In this document: positions 35,601-49,061 of the stretch, piece by piece | Layout of the letters: every line of letters begins with the position of its first letter | Position numbering within the stretch: position 1 is the first letter of the stretch | Assembly (NCBI GenBank): GCA_027382625.1 | Contig: JAJKFJ010022037.1 | Coordinates: 62,001 to 126,000 of the forward strand | Length of the DNA stretch: 64,000 nt | Source: Tetmemena sp. SeJ-2015 | Lineage: Eukaryota > Ciliophora > Spirotrichea > Sporadotrichida > Oxytrichidae | Reading direction: 5' to 3' | Made by a program: the position numbers and the translations under genes | The notes under the pieces: generated by a model | Told to the model about the DNA's origin: nothing | Databases searched by the model: none | Seen by the model: the letters and a program-made list of their open reading frames with translations, nothing else

Positions 35601-37678
35601 CCATTAAGGAATGGGTATCAAGAAATATGTTTATTCGAATTAAAAATTCTCATTTTGATAAATATTTATGAGCCTGAGCATTCTGAATAATCTGGGCAAT
35701 CTAAGTAATCTAAGTAATTTCTAATAGTTAGCACTCTTCTCGTTAATATTCATTCTCTGAAATGGAATGCTAAAACATTTAATGGAAAAATAAGAAATTT
35801 ACCATGACACTACATCAATAGTAAACCAGCCCTTCATGTATGAAGTTTAATATTTAACTTTTAAGTGACTATCTTAGCAGGATTAATTTATAAGAAACCA
35901 TTAGACTCTTCAAAGGCGCTTACAAATGTTATAACTATGTCAAGAACAAACTCATTTTCTATAATTTGCTATTTTAAGAATGAAAAGCAGATCAATCACG
36001 AGATCAAAATCCTCTAACTTGGAATCCTTAGAATCAATTTTACCTTATATTTTAATACAATGAAAGCTATAGTGAAGGGTGTAACAAGTGCAGTATAAAT
36101 CAGCAGAAAAATAATGATCAAGTTCCAGATGCCCTTGAACTTATCTTCAGGAAGAAAGATGAAGGGATACAGTTTACTCTCCTTTTCCAATCTGTCCAGA
36201 GATTTTTAAATTCCAAAAATATTGATGTTCCTTCTCAAATCATCAAAGAAATTCAAAATGGCTAGCGCTGCTTTGGCCTTCACATGAGTTAAAGACCATA
36301 AGTTCTAAATGTGTTCAGACTATTGCTATCTACTCATCATTTTGAATATAATCTCATTATCTTCGCACTCCTCACTGCTTATACTCTTATCAGAATCTGA
36401 ATCAAAATCTCTCTTCTTGCATCGATAAAGAAAAAAGTAGTTCAATTTTTATAACTTTCGAATCTTTTGATTGCAAAGATTCTAGCAGAAGCTTTTATTT
36501 CTGTAGCTGTATATTGCTTTTTAGAAAGTTAGCTTTTTGAAAATCTTTCTCTCCTCTTTGAACTTAATAAGATATATATCGCAGATAAGTTTTGAACCTT
36601 CTTTTCTCTTCCATGATTTGAAGTCGCAGTTTCTCAATTTCATTTGTGAGATTTGCCCCTCCAACTGAAGTTTATTGCTTTCCGAAGTTAAATTTACAAA
36701 AATTTGAAAATTAATATAACTCTGTTACTGATTACTGTTCTTTGCCTGTATGGGAAATTCACTCTAGTCTTAGTGCCTATAATAATAATTGAGCTATAAG
36801 AATTAATATTATGGCTTGCTGTTGCAATTAGCAAAATCCCTTCAGGTTATACTTACTTCTCATAAGAAAAGGATTTCTCTAAGTTGATCCCCCTATCAAG
36901 GTTTTAGCCCTTTAGAAAATTGATTCTCTCTTTTTAATGTTTTTAGGGAGTCCATCATCATTTTCTAGAATATTTTTATCGTTTTCTTACTATTTATTAA
37001 AATCCTCAGAATCTATATTTATTATATCTTCTGCTTTTTTAAACTTAACTATATGACTCAACAACAAAAATAATAGAACGTGCTTAATTTATATTATTGA
37101 TGACTCTTCCCCCTTTGATAGACTGACATGTTCCTCTAATTTCCATTCTACTATCTTTTGCTCAGCTCGTCCTATTTTTTCTCCTCTTCACTGAGGTCAT
37201 ACTCACTTTCCAACTCAAGACTATCTTACTTACAAAATAATATATTTTGGCTTAAATTTTTTAATCCTCTTCTACAATTTTATCCTTTTTGAGTATGGAA
37301 ATCATTTTGGTTTAAACTTGTTACAATTGTGAACCATCTGCTTATATTGAGGAGTTTTTTCTTATGCCTCGTTCTTAGTTTGAAGAAAAGGCACTTGCAG
37401 TAATTTTAGACTTTTGGGTTTTTTATTTTCAGCTTGATTTACTTGAAAAACTATGGCTATAATTAGAAAATTCAACACAATATAGAATTTAAGATATATC
37501 TAAAATAATATTTTGGCTTCTCTCATCATCACTGGAGTTGGATGAGGAGGAAGAATGTTATTTTTTGCCTGGCAGAAATTAGGACATAATTTTGCGATAA
37601 TTATCTCCCACTGCACTGCGAGCGACTTAGCGAGTTAAAAGGTTAGTGAGGGAGGGCCTCAGAGTGGCCACCATCCAT
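29640..37678 (-). CDS. CNG2: voltage-gated cation channel with cNBD and very long N- and C-terminal tails
   Basis: A probable start is ATG 37678 (MDGGHSEALPHQPFNSLS). The N-terminal tail is acidic and disordered (NIDSEDFNKQQENDKNILEN near 37000). The channel core runs from about 36300 to 34340: S4 KLLRLLRLPRLFRMLRL (about 35700), S5 MIQGILFALVITHLFSCFF, filter TAGYGD (35111-35128), S6 LSLFWMLFGVSFYSFIIGNY, cNBD with TYAKGTFFGDSDTLLN and LPRDGKAIAMTHLKL. FGE of classical cNBDs is FGD here. The C-terminal tail is Ser/Gln-rich, with TLLEKIMSTTFDENEMSQLR (about 32110) and MKPRYTKLVHKRRAK (about 31925), both matching CNG1. The 3' end near 29.64 kb is not resolved. The tail region 29.6-31.4 kb could be a separate gene. 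Confidence 0.72.
30624..30885 (-). repeat. 21-bp perfect direct repeat spaced 241 nt
   Basis: The repeat, beginning TAAGGGAAAG and ending CCACCTCT on the + strand, lies at 30624-30644 and 30865-30885, with imperfect similarity continuing beyond. Removing one copy plus the interval joins NNNLEVDTFPQ to ISTRIESLLPLNIF in one frame. The interval is not AT-rich and has its own coding-like frame, so a long-pointer element, a scrambled segment and a local duplication are all possible. Confidence 0.6.
31356..31389 (-). other. IES, 31 nt, pointer AAG
   Basis: CTT (+ strand) at 31356-31358 and 31387-31389. Removal joins TISDDEIK to RANSKEETQKTLEQVYKQ in frame within the CNG2 tail region. The short pointer leaves some doubt. 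Confidence 0.6.
34346..34391 (-). other. Conserved intron in CNG2 cNBD
   Basis: A 46-nt GTAAGT...TTTTAG intron between GDSDTLLN and LPRDGKAIA, at the same codon as in the three paralogues. Confidence 0.85.
35129..35159 (-). other. IES, 28 nt, pointer GTA, at the pore filter
   Basis: TAC (+ strand) at 35129-35131 and 35157-35159. Removing 28 nt joins FYWSVQTLV to TAGYGDISA in frame, two codons downstream of the CNG1 pore IES. Confidence 0.7.
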
Positions 37679-38184
37679 TTATCTTTTATAATCGAAGGCC
37701 TCTTCTGATTCACTCCCTCTAGTTATGAGGTGCTCGCCTTGTAAAAAAAAAATAGAACAATTTTTATTTTGTCAAAGTTATGCTTCGTGAGCATGGACTA
37801 TTGACTGGCTGTGCGTGAAAAGCGGCCCGCGTCTAAATATTCTTTATTTGAGGAGGAGTTTTCATTCATATTTTAGAATCTAAAATGAATTATGCAGCGA
37901 ATAAAAAATATAATCAGTTCTTTCAAAATAATGACAGAAGAAGAAAGTTAGCTATTTAAAACAACAAATCGAGCATCTAGTTTACAAATTTATCCACTCC
38001 CATTTTTCACTTTTTAAACTCTAAATAGGGCTATATAAATATACTAGATATGGTATGGATTAATTTTGAATCAGATGAAGGATTATAAATAGTAGCATTA
38101 AGAAATAATTCTTTTATCTTTATTGACTTCATGATTTAGAGAGCACATCCATCACTGTTTTCTAGTGAAGTTCCTATTCTTTGT
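37679..38184. other. Intergenic region between A3 and CNG2
   Basis: About 500 nt, AT-rich. It contains CNG2 upstream sequence and the A3 3' flank. I see no supported gene or site. Confidence 0.5.
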
Positions 38185-39660
38185 TCAGCTTTATTAAAAT
38201 TTTAACTTTGTGATTAAGTACTCAATGTCATCAAGTCTTTTATCTATGTTTTCAAATCTAGTCTGAATTAATAAAGTAAACTAATGCAGTTATTTAATTG
38301 TGGAGGACTAAGTTCTGATCTCTTGCAGGTGTCTTCTTTAATCTAAATCAACTGAGTTTACTATTGTTAAGTGTAAAAAATCCATATTAGAATGTGCCAT
38401 TTACATTTTATAATAGTTCAAATAGAGTGAAAGTTTCGAAGATGTTCAATGCAATGTGACTCATGTCTTCATTAAATTGTACCATCCCTAGTACTTGAGG
38501 ATCACCGTAGAACTCTATCTGCTTTTCATCCACATACGGTAATAAAAAATCTAAACAATTTACCAAAATTTAAATGACCTTCTCATTTCACGTTAGCCGT
38601 CTAGAGATTCTTCATTTTCAGGTATTTTACTTAATTATTCTTTGTTAATTGGAGAATTAAGGGCATTTGGTACTCCCGCTTTCGTGTCCCCTGCATATAG
38701 CCTTAGATATTCGTGACTCATGTGATGAGAAAATTTTCTTTGAATTTCATTGAACAACACAGATCTCATGTCAGGATATAAAGGAATGATTTATAAGAGT
38801 TTATGAAAGGAATGACTCTGTAATTCGCTGCTAGGAGATTTTCATTAGGAATTTGTAAAATTTTTGGGTTTTTTTACTCTTTAAATTCCTCTTCTAAATT
38901 CGTAGGATCCTGATAGGACTTTTAGTTTTATAAGAGCAATTCATCCAGCATCATATTTCTATCATCAATGAAAATTAAATGCATAGTATGAATCCTTCCT
39001 CATTCACTAACTTTTTCTTTAAAGGATATTTAAATTTGACGATATTTTTATATTGTCAAGGATGGAGATAGTTTCTTTGACTTCTAAATCTTCACCTGAG
39101 AAATTTGAATAATAAACACTACTTAAATTGATGTATCCGTTTGGGAGTGAAGCCTAGGTATTTTTTCCAAAGCTAGCTGCAGCCTAGAGCGTAGCTGTGT
39201 GGAAATTTATCTCTTGGTCTAAATTGATTAGTGACTGGCCAGGCCCAGTCTTTACGCCATCTATTGGAGACAGGATTTGTGAGGGCGGTTGAAACAATCT
39301 GTTCCTTTGAAACTATGAAAGTGTAGACCCTCTGAAATTGCTTGACTAGTCTCTTTGCTCATGGCCTTGAGCTTTATTATAGTTAAAATCTAAATGAAAA
39401 TCGGAATTAAATTAAAATAATTAATGAGGAGTTGTAAAATGTTGGGCGTTAAATTGTAAAGAAGGTAGTCCAATATGGGGCTTTTTCGATAGCTCTTCAA
39501 ATTATAAGATAAGTTTGTTCTTCCACCATTACGATAGGAGGTACCAGTGAAGAGGTATTGATGTCTTTGACTCCGAACCAAGAAATTAACCAAGATAAAA
39601 AACTTGTGACTGAGGTAACTCTTTACACAGGCCTCCTACGAAGAAGTTGCAAGGATCAAA
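38185..39660 (-). CDS. A3: coiled-coil protein of the array-linked family
   Basis: Stop TGA 38185-38187; the start is not resolved and may lie upstream, to about 40.25 kb. The N-terminal region is Gln/Asn/Ser-rich (about 38990-39400; LINLDQEINFHTATLQAAAS). A conserved block MRSVLFNEIQRKFSHHMSHE (about 38780) is followed by AGVPNALNSP. The family core is QIEFYGDPQVLGMVQFNED and MSHIALNIFETFTLFELL (38410-38520). An intron of about 44 nt follows, then a coiled-coil C-terminus TRFENIDKRLDDIEYLITKL. A3 is close to A2 and A4. Function unknown. Confidence 0.66.
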
Positions 39661-40299
39661 GTTGCTTAGAATTTCATGCTTAATCGAATGGTAATAATTT
39701 TAACCCAAAATCTCACACTTCAACTGTGTAGGATTTTAAATTTCTTAATTTATTTATTAATTTAATTCTCTTTTTTATTAAATTCTCAGCTATAGCTGAA
39801 GATTATCTCTTCTTTACACTATTTTAAATTGCAGTAGAGACTGCCTCTGATAAATTAAATGAAGATATATTTAAATAGTTCTATTTTACAATGACTTTAA
39901 GTTTATGGATTAAGTGTGGCTGACTACGAAAGAAGAAGGAGAGAGGGCTCTATAAAATTTGTTGGCCATAGTTGTAATCTATGGGGAGATAGTTGACGCG
40001 ATTCTATTCATGGAAATCTTAGGAGAAACCGAATGTAGGAAGTCATTTTGGTTGGCTTGCAAATTTATAACTAACGAAAGTAAAAAAGTTAATTGAATTT
40101 GACTGCTCCTTTTTATTGTGCTGGTAGTTGTTGTAATTGCTATTTGAGAAAATTCTTCTGAGTGAGTAGGGAGAAATGTATCTCTAAAATGGTTCCACTA
40201 TTCATCAATTATGAATTAATTAGGGAACAAACAGAAAAAAAGAGTTTTAAACTGCACTTATATGAAATTTGATTATTTGCCACTTTAAAAAAAATATTT

Positions 40300-43200
40300 T
40301 TTATTTTAAATGTGTCTTTAGAATATCAAGCTTTCTCTTTGAGAAAATAAAAAAAGAAGTATCGGGAGAGTTACTCTAACGGGACAAAACTGAATATGAA
40401 GGTCTATCTGCAACTATCTTGCTTTTAGATTTCCTGGAGCCTCTTGCTTCTGAGTAAGGACGAACATTAATAAATTAATTAAGCCATTATTATTTCTATA
40501 TGAAGATAGCTTGAGTTTTATTAAGATATGGTTGATTATTTTTATCTATTCAGGTTGCTTGATTAAATGCTAGACTTTGGTTATTTGTTTGTATTATGAA
40601 AGGGGTTGCTGAAACTCTGATTTACTTGCGGCCTAAGCAAAAAGTATTATAGCTGAGAATTTAATGAAAAATGAAATTAATTAATAGAAGAGATTAAAAT
40701 GGATTTAAATCGGTCATTAATGGATCGTTAGAAATGCAAAAATTTTAAGGTTTATTGGCAATTTTGTGTGTGAACCCTTTTCGAGAAAAAAAAAATTTAT
40801 CGATTATTAAAGAAAAATTATTGAAGAGTCTACTTATATCTCTTTAGGGGTTTGGAAATTGCATGAAAAGAGAAACTCATATTAATTTTTGAAAGTTGAA
40901 AAGCTAGAGATAGTGGGTGAATTCTTCATTCAAACTGACCATTTTGGAATCTATTTTATTTTAAATTCACCGATTTTACTTAAGTTCTATTAAAAACATT
41001 TATTTATCATTATGAATTAATTTTATAAAAGTTTTACTGCATTATGGAGTTAGAAATCAGATCAGTCTTAACTGGCGATATTTGATGTGTGAGAGATCCA
41101 TAGTTTATCTGGTTTTAAAAATTGAAAACATCGCCTCTCTTCTCAGAAAAGAAACAATTTAAAATTAGCTGTTGTAGTATCTGGCTTTATTCTGGTAATG
41201 TTTAAAGTGACTTAGGGCATTTTCTCTTCCTCTGGACTGCTACTCACTTTCCTCTAATTTTTCAGCTTCCTTTTATTTGTAGTCTTCTATTTTAAAGAAG
41301 GGCATGGAGATTTTCTATTCGTCCTATTCGATGCTTAGAAGTCTGTGTCTTATTAAAAATGAGAATATTAACTATTATTCTCATTAATTTATTATAACAG
41401 TTTATAAAGATAAAATGAATCATATTATAAAGTTTTTTAAAATGTAATTCTTATTTTTAAACTGATAAGCAACTTTATAAGAAGTTGTTGTTATCTTATT
41501 GATTAGCGTTTATTTTGTTAATCACATCCTGAGTTTAATATATTCTCCAAAAGATCCTTCTTCTTTTACTAAATCGTTCTCTATTTTCTACCTCTCCTCA
41601 GGATTGAACTTGAGGGTGTGGAAATCAGGACTCTACTGCAGAAACTACTCACAATAAATAGAAAACATTCTTAAATTAAATGCCAAGAGAAAAATAAAAT
41701 TAAAAGACACTCATAGTCAAAGAGGAAAGGCTTAAGGGTCAAATCTGAATGCTCTAAAGCTGCTTCACCATCATAAATTAAAAGTGTAAATTTTAAATGC
41801 CTAAATTGAGTGATAGAGTTGAGAGAAATCTATGCAATATTTTCTGGTTAGCTGTTTGCAACCAAGTTTTCGTCCTTGTTGAGGTTCTTAGGCGTCTCAG
41901 ATATCTTTCGAAAGCTTATCACAAAATATTTATTCATTACATTTTACTTAATTATCGAGCTATTGGGAGATGCTTTGGAATCGCTTTCATCTGCTTGGCT
42001 AAATGTTGAATTAAAAGATTAATTTATTTAAACGCTTATATTCATTTGAAAAAGAGTCGCTGCTCTCAGCTTTCATGTTACTTGGACTCCCTCCATTTTT
42101 TGACTTTGCATTTGAGCTAGGTGAACCAGCTTTACTCTTCGCAAACAATCAACTCTAAAAAAAGCGTATTATATATCCTCAGATTTTTTATTATCTTTAA
42201 TTTTCATAATTCATTACTTTATTTAGTCTTTTATTGAATGACTCTTTCTGAATAACTGGAGAGAGGATTTATCTGAAAGTTTTAGACTTCCTTCTGAAGT
42301 TATTATTATTTTTCTAGGGTATTGGAAGAAGCAAAGGCGAGAATTTATGCTCCTCACTTATCTTTTTAGACTTTAGACTAGAAATTTCACTGCTATTTAG
42401 AATTACATTTTGCCTCTTTACGGAACCCACTGACTAAGGGGAATGCTCAGATATCAAGCTCATATTTAAATTAAACAAATTTAAATTTACTTATTTTGTT
42501 TATTGGAGCGATTGGTTGAGCCTGAGTTAGCAGTCTTAAAAACAAAAAATGGTAAATACAATAGGAAGAAATTAATTAAAAAGCGCTCTCTTTTTGTTCA
42601 CAAATTTTGAATACATGGGCTTCATAGTCTTGTCTCTGTTCTCTTCTTCGTCCATAAATCTCAATTTAAAATATCTGAACTCACCATAAAATAGTTGGTT
42701 TATTGAGCTATCTTATCATCTCTTTATTTATAGAAGAGAGTTTATAAATTATTGACTTTCGTTTTAGGGTTAATTGGAATTCTATTAACTATAATTTCTC
42801 GGCTATTGTAGAACCCTTAGGTATATTTATGCTTCTAGATTATTTCTAATTAAATATAAGAGTCAATTGTTTTAGTTTTAAGATAGTCTGGGCCTGAGGA
42901 TGCTATTTCTGGGCATATTATTTCTACCATAAAATCTAGGAAGTATTTTGACAGGGCTCTTCTACTCTTAGATTGAAGTAGGGGGACTACTGGAGGGTTG
43001 AAGCTGTTCGGTTGAGCCTTGAGCTTTAACTTTGAGATATTGTCCGTGCTTTCATTTTCATCCAATTTTTGAACTTTATAATAATATAACAGAGTAGATT
43101 TTTAATAGTATAATTTATTAGTATAATAAATTTTAAAAGAAATTAAAAATGGGAATTTAAGATCTTAAATAAATAAATAAAGTTTCCAAGAACCCCATCT

Positions 43201-46200
43201 TTTTGGGGTTTAAATTTTCAACGTCTTGGTAACAACTTTTTTTTAATAAAAAAAAATTGAAAAAATAAATGGTTTAGAGGAAAAGTACTCGCACTAATTT
43301 TTAATTCATAAAAGATACAAGAAAAATTATTTTTCCTTGAAGTTGATTGAAGCTTCAAATAAATGATACTACCTGCCTCAAATTTCCATCTTTAATTTTA
43401 ATAAAATTTCTAATTCTTCATAACTGATTCTTTAAAGAGGAATATTAAAGATAAATAACTTTCAGCTCAGTACCTTGAATCTCTCTCTAATGCTTTCTTG
43501 AACTTGCTTTGAAAAACACTTAACAAAAGTTTTATACTAACTATATCAATGCTTTTCAACCAGCCTCTTGTGAACTCCATCCTCCACAATCTAAAGCCTA
43601 GAAAGTAAAGGCTTGCCGACTAGCTAAATTTTGTTGCTGCTCTTTTTATGAGTAGGGTCTTATCTCTAGCTCTCGTTTTAATTATTTCTTCTAGAATTGT
43701 TCGCAGAGCTGGCTTTGCTATTCTTACTTGAAGGCTAGGAGTCATCTGGATTTAGTATTTGCTAAGATATATATACTAAAAACATTTATTTAAGAAATTT
43801 TGCAAGCTTTCTTGATCCAGATTTTGCTAACTTAAAATCTCTTACTCATACATATACGCACGTATTTAAAAATTAAATCAATTTATAATTATTCATTGAG
43901 CTTCAGCTCATCAAGTTTTGCTATTATAAAAGCTTAAAAAGAGAGGTCACTGTTTACTCTGTCCACGGCTTGTGAGCTCTTAGATGGGAAACTCTCTAGT
44001 CCCTCGAGCTTGGGCACTCTACTCTAGCCTACTATGCTTCCCTAGTGAGTTAGAGCTCCCCCAAAAGTTATTCCACACGACTGGTGATGTTGAGTTTAAT
44101 TTGCTGTCCCACCGTTTAAGCTTGGTTTGAAAGTTACACCCGCCAAGGCTGAGATAACCTCCTTCTGGCTGCTTTTCTTCGAAGTGATCCCCTATAAGGT
44201 AGAGCCGTTTTCCAATGTGTTATTTTGCTATGTCGCTGCTTGAGCCATTTAATTCCTTGACATCTGAGCTAAGAAGTTTATTTTAACATTCTAAAATTAT
44301 TAACACAAGTTAGAGAAACCGCCTCCATTATTTGCTGGAGAGTTTCCATCTTAAACTGAGTTATTTTGGAAAGTTTGTGGAGTTCCAACTAGCGATTATT
44401 GCTGCTACTTATCTTTCTCCATCAAGCTGAATATGTGCGGCGGCAGTAAAATTAAATTTAATTGAAGGTCTCGACCCTCTTGCTTTCATATGTGTGGGAG
44501 TAGCGAATCCTTTTGAATTTTTGTAGGCCTTGTTTCTCATTTATCAGATAAAAGGAAAAATTATTGCATATTTTCAAGTATATTTATCTGATTATTTACT
44601 TCTTCTGTTCAAATAAATCATCACTATCCTTCTTTTTAGGCTTCTTGATAGCTGAATTGTCAAATATCTTTTTCTTAAACTAAGATAAGATGCCACTCTC
44701 TTGATTAGATTCTTTCTCCTCTTCGATGTCCTATAAAAATGGGAATCATATGAACTCGTGTCGCTTACAGATTCTTGAAGTTCAGTTGTTTGATTTTTGA
44801 GTATGTTTGAATTCTTCATTCCATTTTCCACGCTGATTCCAGTAAGTGAACTCACAGATTTTCTCGATTCCTTTCTCACTGACTGCTTTCTCTTCCTCTT
44901 TTTATTGGCCTACTATATCAATCTCAGATAATAAAAGCAGTTGCAATATATAATGAAAGTGATAATGATTTTAAGATGAAAATTCCTCTTCTTCCTCGCA
45001 TTGAAAATCATGTTGAGGAAGTTCTTCTCCTAGTTGTAGAACAGTTTCTCAAACATGGAATCTACCTTCAGCACCATCAGCCTCAAGTGAGTCATCGCAA
45101 TTGCTTTTCCATCACGCGGCAACTATAAACATAACAAATGAGTTAGGACAAAGAATAAGAGCGGAAGTTTTATTACATTTAGAAGGGTGTCTGAGTCTCC
45201 GAATAAAGCCCCTTTTTAATACTTTATATAGGGGTAGCCTCTCTCAGTGTACAATTTGATTGTTCCCTGCAGAATGAAGAATACTATAGTATCAATAAGC
45301 CTTATAAGCAATTCTTACTAAATGCTTATTAAAAGCAAGTGTGTTCATTTAATGCAAAAAAAGTTTATCTTCTGCATGATCACCTCTGAAGTAGAGCACA
45401 TCTCCTCTTTCAAGCTTATAAGGCCTCAGTATAGGCAAGATTCTCCACAAGAAATCAGGGTCTTCAATTTCTTTAAAAAATCCAATTGTCTCTATCACCT
45501 CGCCATAGGTGTTCGAGAGGACCTCATCTCTCAACGAGGGAGGCAGAATCTTTATCAGCAGTGCCTCTTCTTCTTAGTTGTATATGGATTCGTAATTGTT
45601 TTCTATGAACTTCTTCATTTTCAAAAGCAGATCAAATGGCAGCCTTGCTTTGCCTGCGAGCTCTTTCAAACTTTTGATCTTCATAGAGATGGATGCCTGG
45701 ATTTACATATTTCCAGCTATTATAGAAGCGTAGTTTCCCAGAATGAAGGAGTAAAAACCCACTCCAAATATCATCCAAAATAGAGCTATTATCATTAGAA
45801 AATTAAGTTCAAAGTTCAATAATTTTAATGGCATTTCTGTTGCAGTTTCGGCAGGGAAATCACCATACCCAACTCAAAATTAAATTATAGAAACTGTAAC
45901 CACAGTCTAAGTAGACCAATAAAATGACATTAAATACTGCAGTCTAGGTTCAAAGTCAATTATTTTGCGTCGATAAACCCAAGTGTCGGGCTCAAATCTA
46001 TATTATTTTAAATTTTTAAATCCCTCAAACTTAGATGACATGAACCAAAAACATGCGAAGAGGTGAGTGATGACCACGGATCCCACCATACCTTATACCA
46101 TTCTTATAATGGCAGCGTTCATCTGCAGGTGTTTAAGGATTTTCATAAAGATCTTGCTATCTCTAAGAAACTTTATCTGCTTCAAGATCTTCATGATTTG

Positions 46201-49061
46201 ATGCAAAAGAATTATTTTTTAAATGTTTATATGATTCGAATCATCCTGAACAAACGAGGCAACCTAAGAAGTCTCAGTAACTTCTGGTAGCTAGTTCCAG
46301 ACTCGTTTATATTGAAAATAAAGCAAAATATTTTATTGCAAGTTAAAGAAATTATTGAACAGCTAAAAAGGAGTACTAAAACGGTTTATAGTAAAGAAAT
46401 AATTACCAGGCAAAAACATCGATTAGGAAGGAGCCTCTTAGATAGTGGGATGCGATTACTTCAGGCTGTTATATCAAGCCGCCATCTTCAGATTCAAAGG
46501 CACTCAAGAAAGTCACTATGATATCAATGAAGAAGAGAAAGTCCACTGTGTAGTCAAAGAAATTCTATCATTATTTATGATGCATCAATATAAAATTCTA
46601 CAGGAAGTCGTTTCATCGAGAAAGGCGATATAATATGGAGTTAAAATAGCTGTATAGAGTAGAAGGACAATTAACACGATATTCCAAATGGCTCTAAATC
46701 TAGACTCTGGTAAGAGCACAAAGGAAAAAACCCTACTTTCTTTCTCTATATGCTTAATGCTTTTAGAAATTCCGAACAAGTAAATGTAAATATCGATTGT
46801 ATTTTAAAAATGTTCCTCTGTAGATCCCCAAAGAACCTCATAATTTCTGCACCAGCTTTAGCTTTCACAAAAGCCTAATTCCATAATTGCTTAACATAGG
46901 ATAACTGATGATCTGGCTCCATCATTTTGAAGATCATTTGATTCTATTGACACTCATCGCTGCTAATGGAACCTGCAGATGAATCATCAAAGTCATAATA
47001 AATCTATTTCTTTAATTCATAGTGCCTCTTGCATCTGAACGAAAGTTTTATTCTTGCATTTTTAAAAAAATAAATCTGAAGGTATAAAGGCATCGATGCT
47101 CTTGTTTAAAAGTTTCCAGATTTTTCATGACTGTCATCTGCTTGAATAACTTTCTTTCCTATTTATATCTAAATATTTGCATTTAAGAAAGTTCATTCAT
47201 TACTTCGCTTTCTCTTCGAGAATCTGGACCTTCAGTTCATCAATAGTGAACTCAATTTATTTTAGGTCATTAACTTTCTTCATATGTTCATCATAATCAT
47301 TCCATGAATCTTCCTTGTCTATATATGTATTTTTAAACAGCTTAACTATCTTACATTGAACTTTAATTTTCTTCCTTGCCCTCATAATATAAAAATGAAT
47401 CAATCATTTTCTTGTAGACCTTAGAATTCTTAGATAAGTTCTTTTATAACAAAGAAAACTATTTATAATTTGAAGATAAGTCGAACTCCATTCTTGGAGG
47501 GGAGGAGTCACCATTTTGAACAACTGGGTTCTGCATTTGCAAATACAATACATATTTACATTTTACTTTCATTTAGTTGCTGAATTTTCCATTGACATGT
47601 CTTGTATATTTCTTGAGAGGAGTTTTTCCTTGGTTTATTAAAAACCAGCACTGACCCTTCTTGATGGAAAGAGGTTTGATTTTTGATTCTCGTTTTACTG
47701 TTCATCTGCAGCAAGTATGTTATTCAAAAATAAATATCTTAAGTAAAAATAAATAGCTATTTGCAAGTAGTGGGGTGAATGATTACTTTTGTAAATTATG
47801 GTTCAAGAAGCTTGAATGTCTACGCTACTTATTTGTATTTGTCTGGTTTATTGGGATTAGCAGGTTAGAAGGCCTTCTCTGCTCTTGCTACTGGATTCTA
47901 GAGCTCAGTTATGGACATACTTGAATGCCTGTGGCTTATTAATCCTAAGAGTGGCTCAATTCCTACTCGTTGGCCACTAATTCTTCCTTTATTATTGGGA
48001 CTGGAAAAAAGTTTCTGTTCTTGGAATTTCGAGCGCTAGATTAAAAGAAGACAAAAATAGTTAAAAGGGATTGCGTAACTTGAATCCTGTAACTGTTGAT
48101 GTTCCTTGAAAACATAACTTTAAAAATAAATTGAGCTAGCCATACTAAAACCCTTTGCGGGAGATAGCTATTGATCAAGCGAGTCTTAACTGGGTTTCCA
48201 AACTATAAATGGTGTAAAGTCAATAAACACATCAATCAATGTAAACTTACTTATCCATTTGAGAAACGCTGATGTTATCTTTTAGATTTTTTCTCTACTG
48301 CAGCAGATTAAACAATTAAGGGGTTTGCAGATGAGTCATTTAAATCGTCGACCTTCTCTACAGATGATTAGTGGTCTTGAATCTGCTTTTCTTGTGTTTA
48401 GTAGATATAATTTTGGATTTTTAAGATCTGAGGGTGCTGTTTTTTGAGATTCGATCCAGATCCATAATAATCAATTTCGCAGTATTCTCATTTCCAAATT
48501 CTTGATAAGAGAAAAGATTGGTTAAATATTATTCTTAGTTCTAAATATGAAGCTCATGGAAAATATCTCTATTTTTTATTTCTCTCTGAGAGGCTTTTCT
48601 CTTCATTAGCAAGTGCCTCTTGTACCTTTAAAAATATAGAGTGTTTCAAAACTAAAATTTTAACCTACTAAGTTCTTCTGAACTCATGGATAGGGAATTA
48701 TTACTCTCCTTCCTTGAATTTTGTTTACTTTTCCTGCTTCTATAATAAAAATCCTTTATTCTGCTTTAATTTAAAACTATTTGTGAACTAGTGCGAGATG
48801 GATTTAGATCTGGCCTCAGTTACTGCTCTTTTGAAATTGAGCCCCTTTTAATTTATATAAAAAGTGCGCCTTATTGGATGGATTTTCAGCTCTGGAATTT
48901 TTCGATATAATGGTGAGCAGACGAGAGTAGAAATTGCCATCCCCTATTTTGTTTGTCTGTGAGCGTTGAGGCTATGGGCTCTTAGCGAAATTCCTATTAG
49001 CATCTCGAATTAAGGGCGAGAAGAAACTCTCGTCATTAATGTGTCTATTCTGAGGACTCAT
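40300..49061 (-). CDS. CNG3: voltage-gated cation channel with cNBD and long tails
   Basis: The core is about 44590-47540. It contains a coiled-coil linker (IEFTIDELKVQILEEKAK), MMEPDHQLSYVKQLWNQAF, S1 (IWNIVLIVLLLYTAILTPYY, about 46690), and S4 KLLRLLRLPRLFRMIRI (about 46240). The filter is TVGYGD (45859-45873 plus IES-split codon) and S6 is LFWMIFGVGFYSFILGNYA. The cNBD spans about 45190-45540 (ERGDVLYFRGDHAED; GALFGDSDTLLN; LPRDGKAIAMTHL). An upstream block MSPQNRHINDESFFSPLIRD starts at 49061 and is taken as the N-terminal tail; it could be a separate gene. The C-terminal tail carries the family box MKPMYSKFVNKKRA (about 42620) and further coding-like blocks at 41.6, 41.3 and 40.4 kb. Its end is approximate. 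K+ selectivity is suggested by TVGYGD. Confidence 0.75.
45123..45176 (-). other. Conserved intron in CNG3 cNBD
   Basis: A 54-nt GTAATA...TTATAG intron at the LLN/LPR codon boundary shared by all four channels. Confidence 0.8.
45871..45894 (-). other. IES, 21 nt, pointer GTT, inside the selectivity filter
   Basis: AAC (+ strand) at 45871-45873 and 45892-45894. The insert contains TGA in frame and has no GT-AG ends in the required phase. Removing 21 nt gives STQTVVTVGYGDF. Confidence 0.75.

Noticed and set aside
43191..43210. C4/G4 hairpin (AACCCCA...TGGGGTT) as a telomere-like or excision signal
   Set aside because: A single 7-bp stem in AT-rich DNA with no telomere repeats beside it and no link to a frame break.
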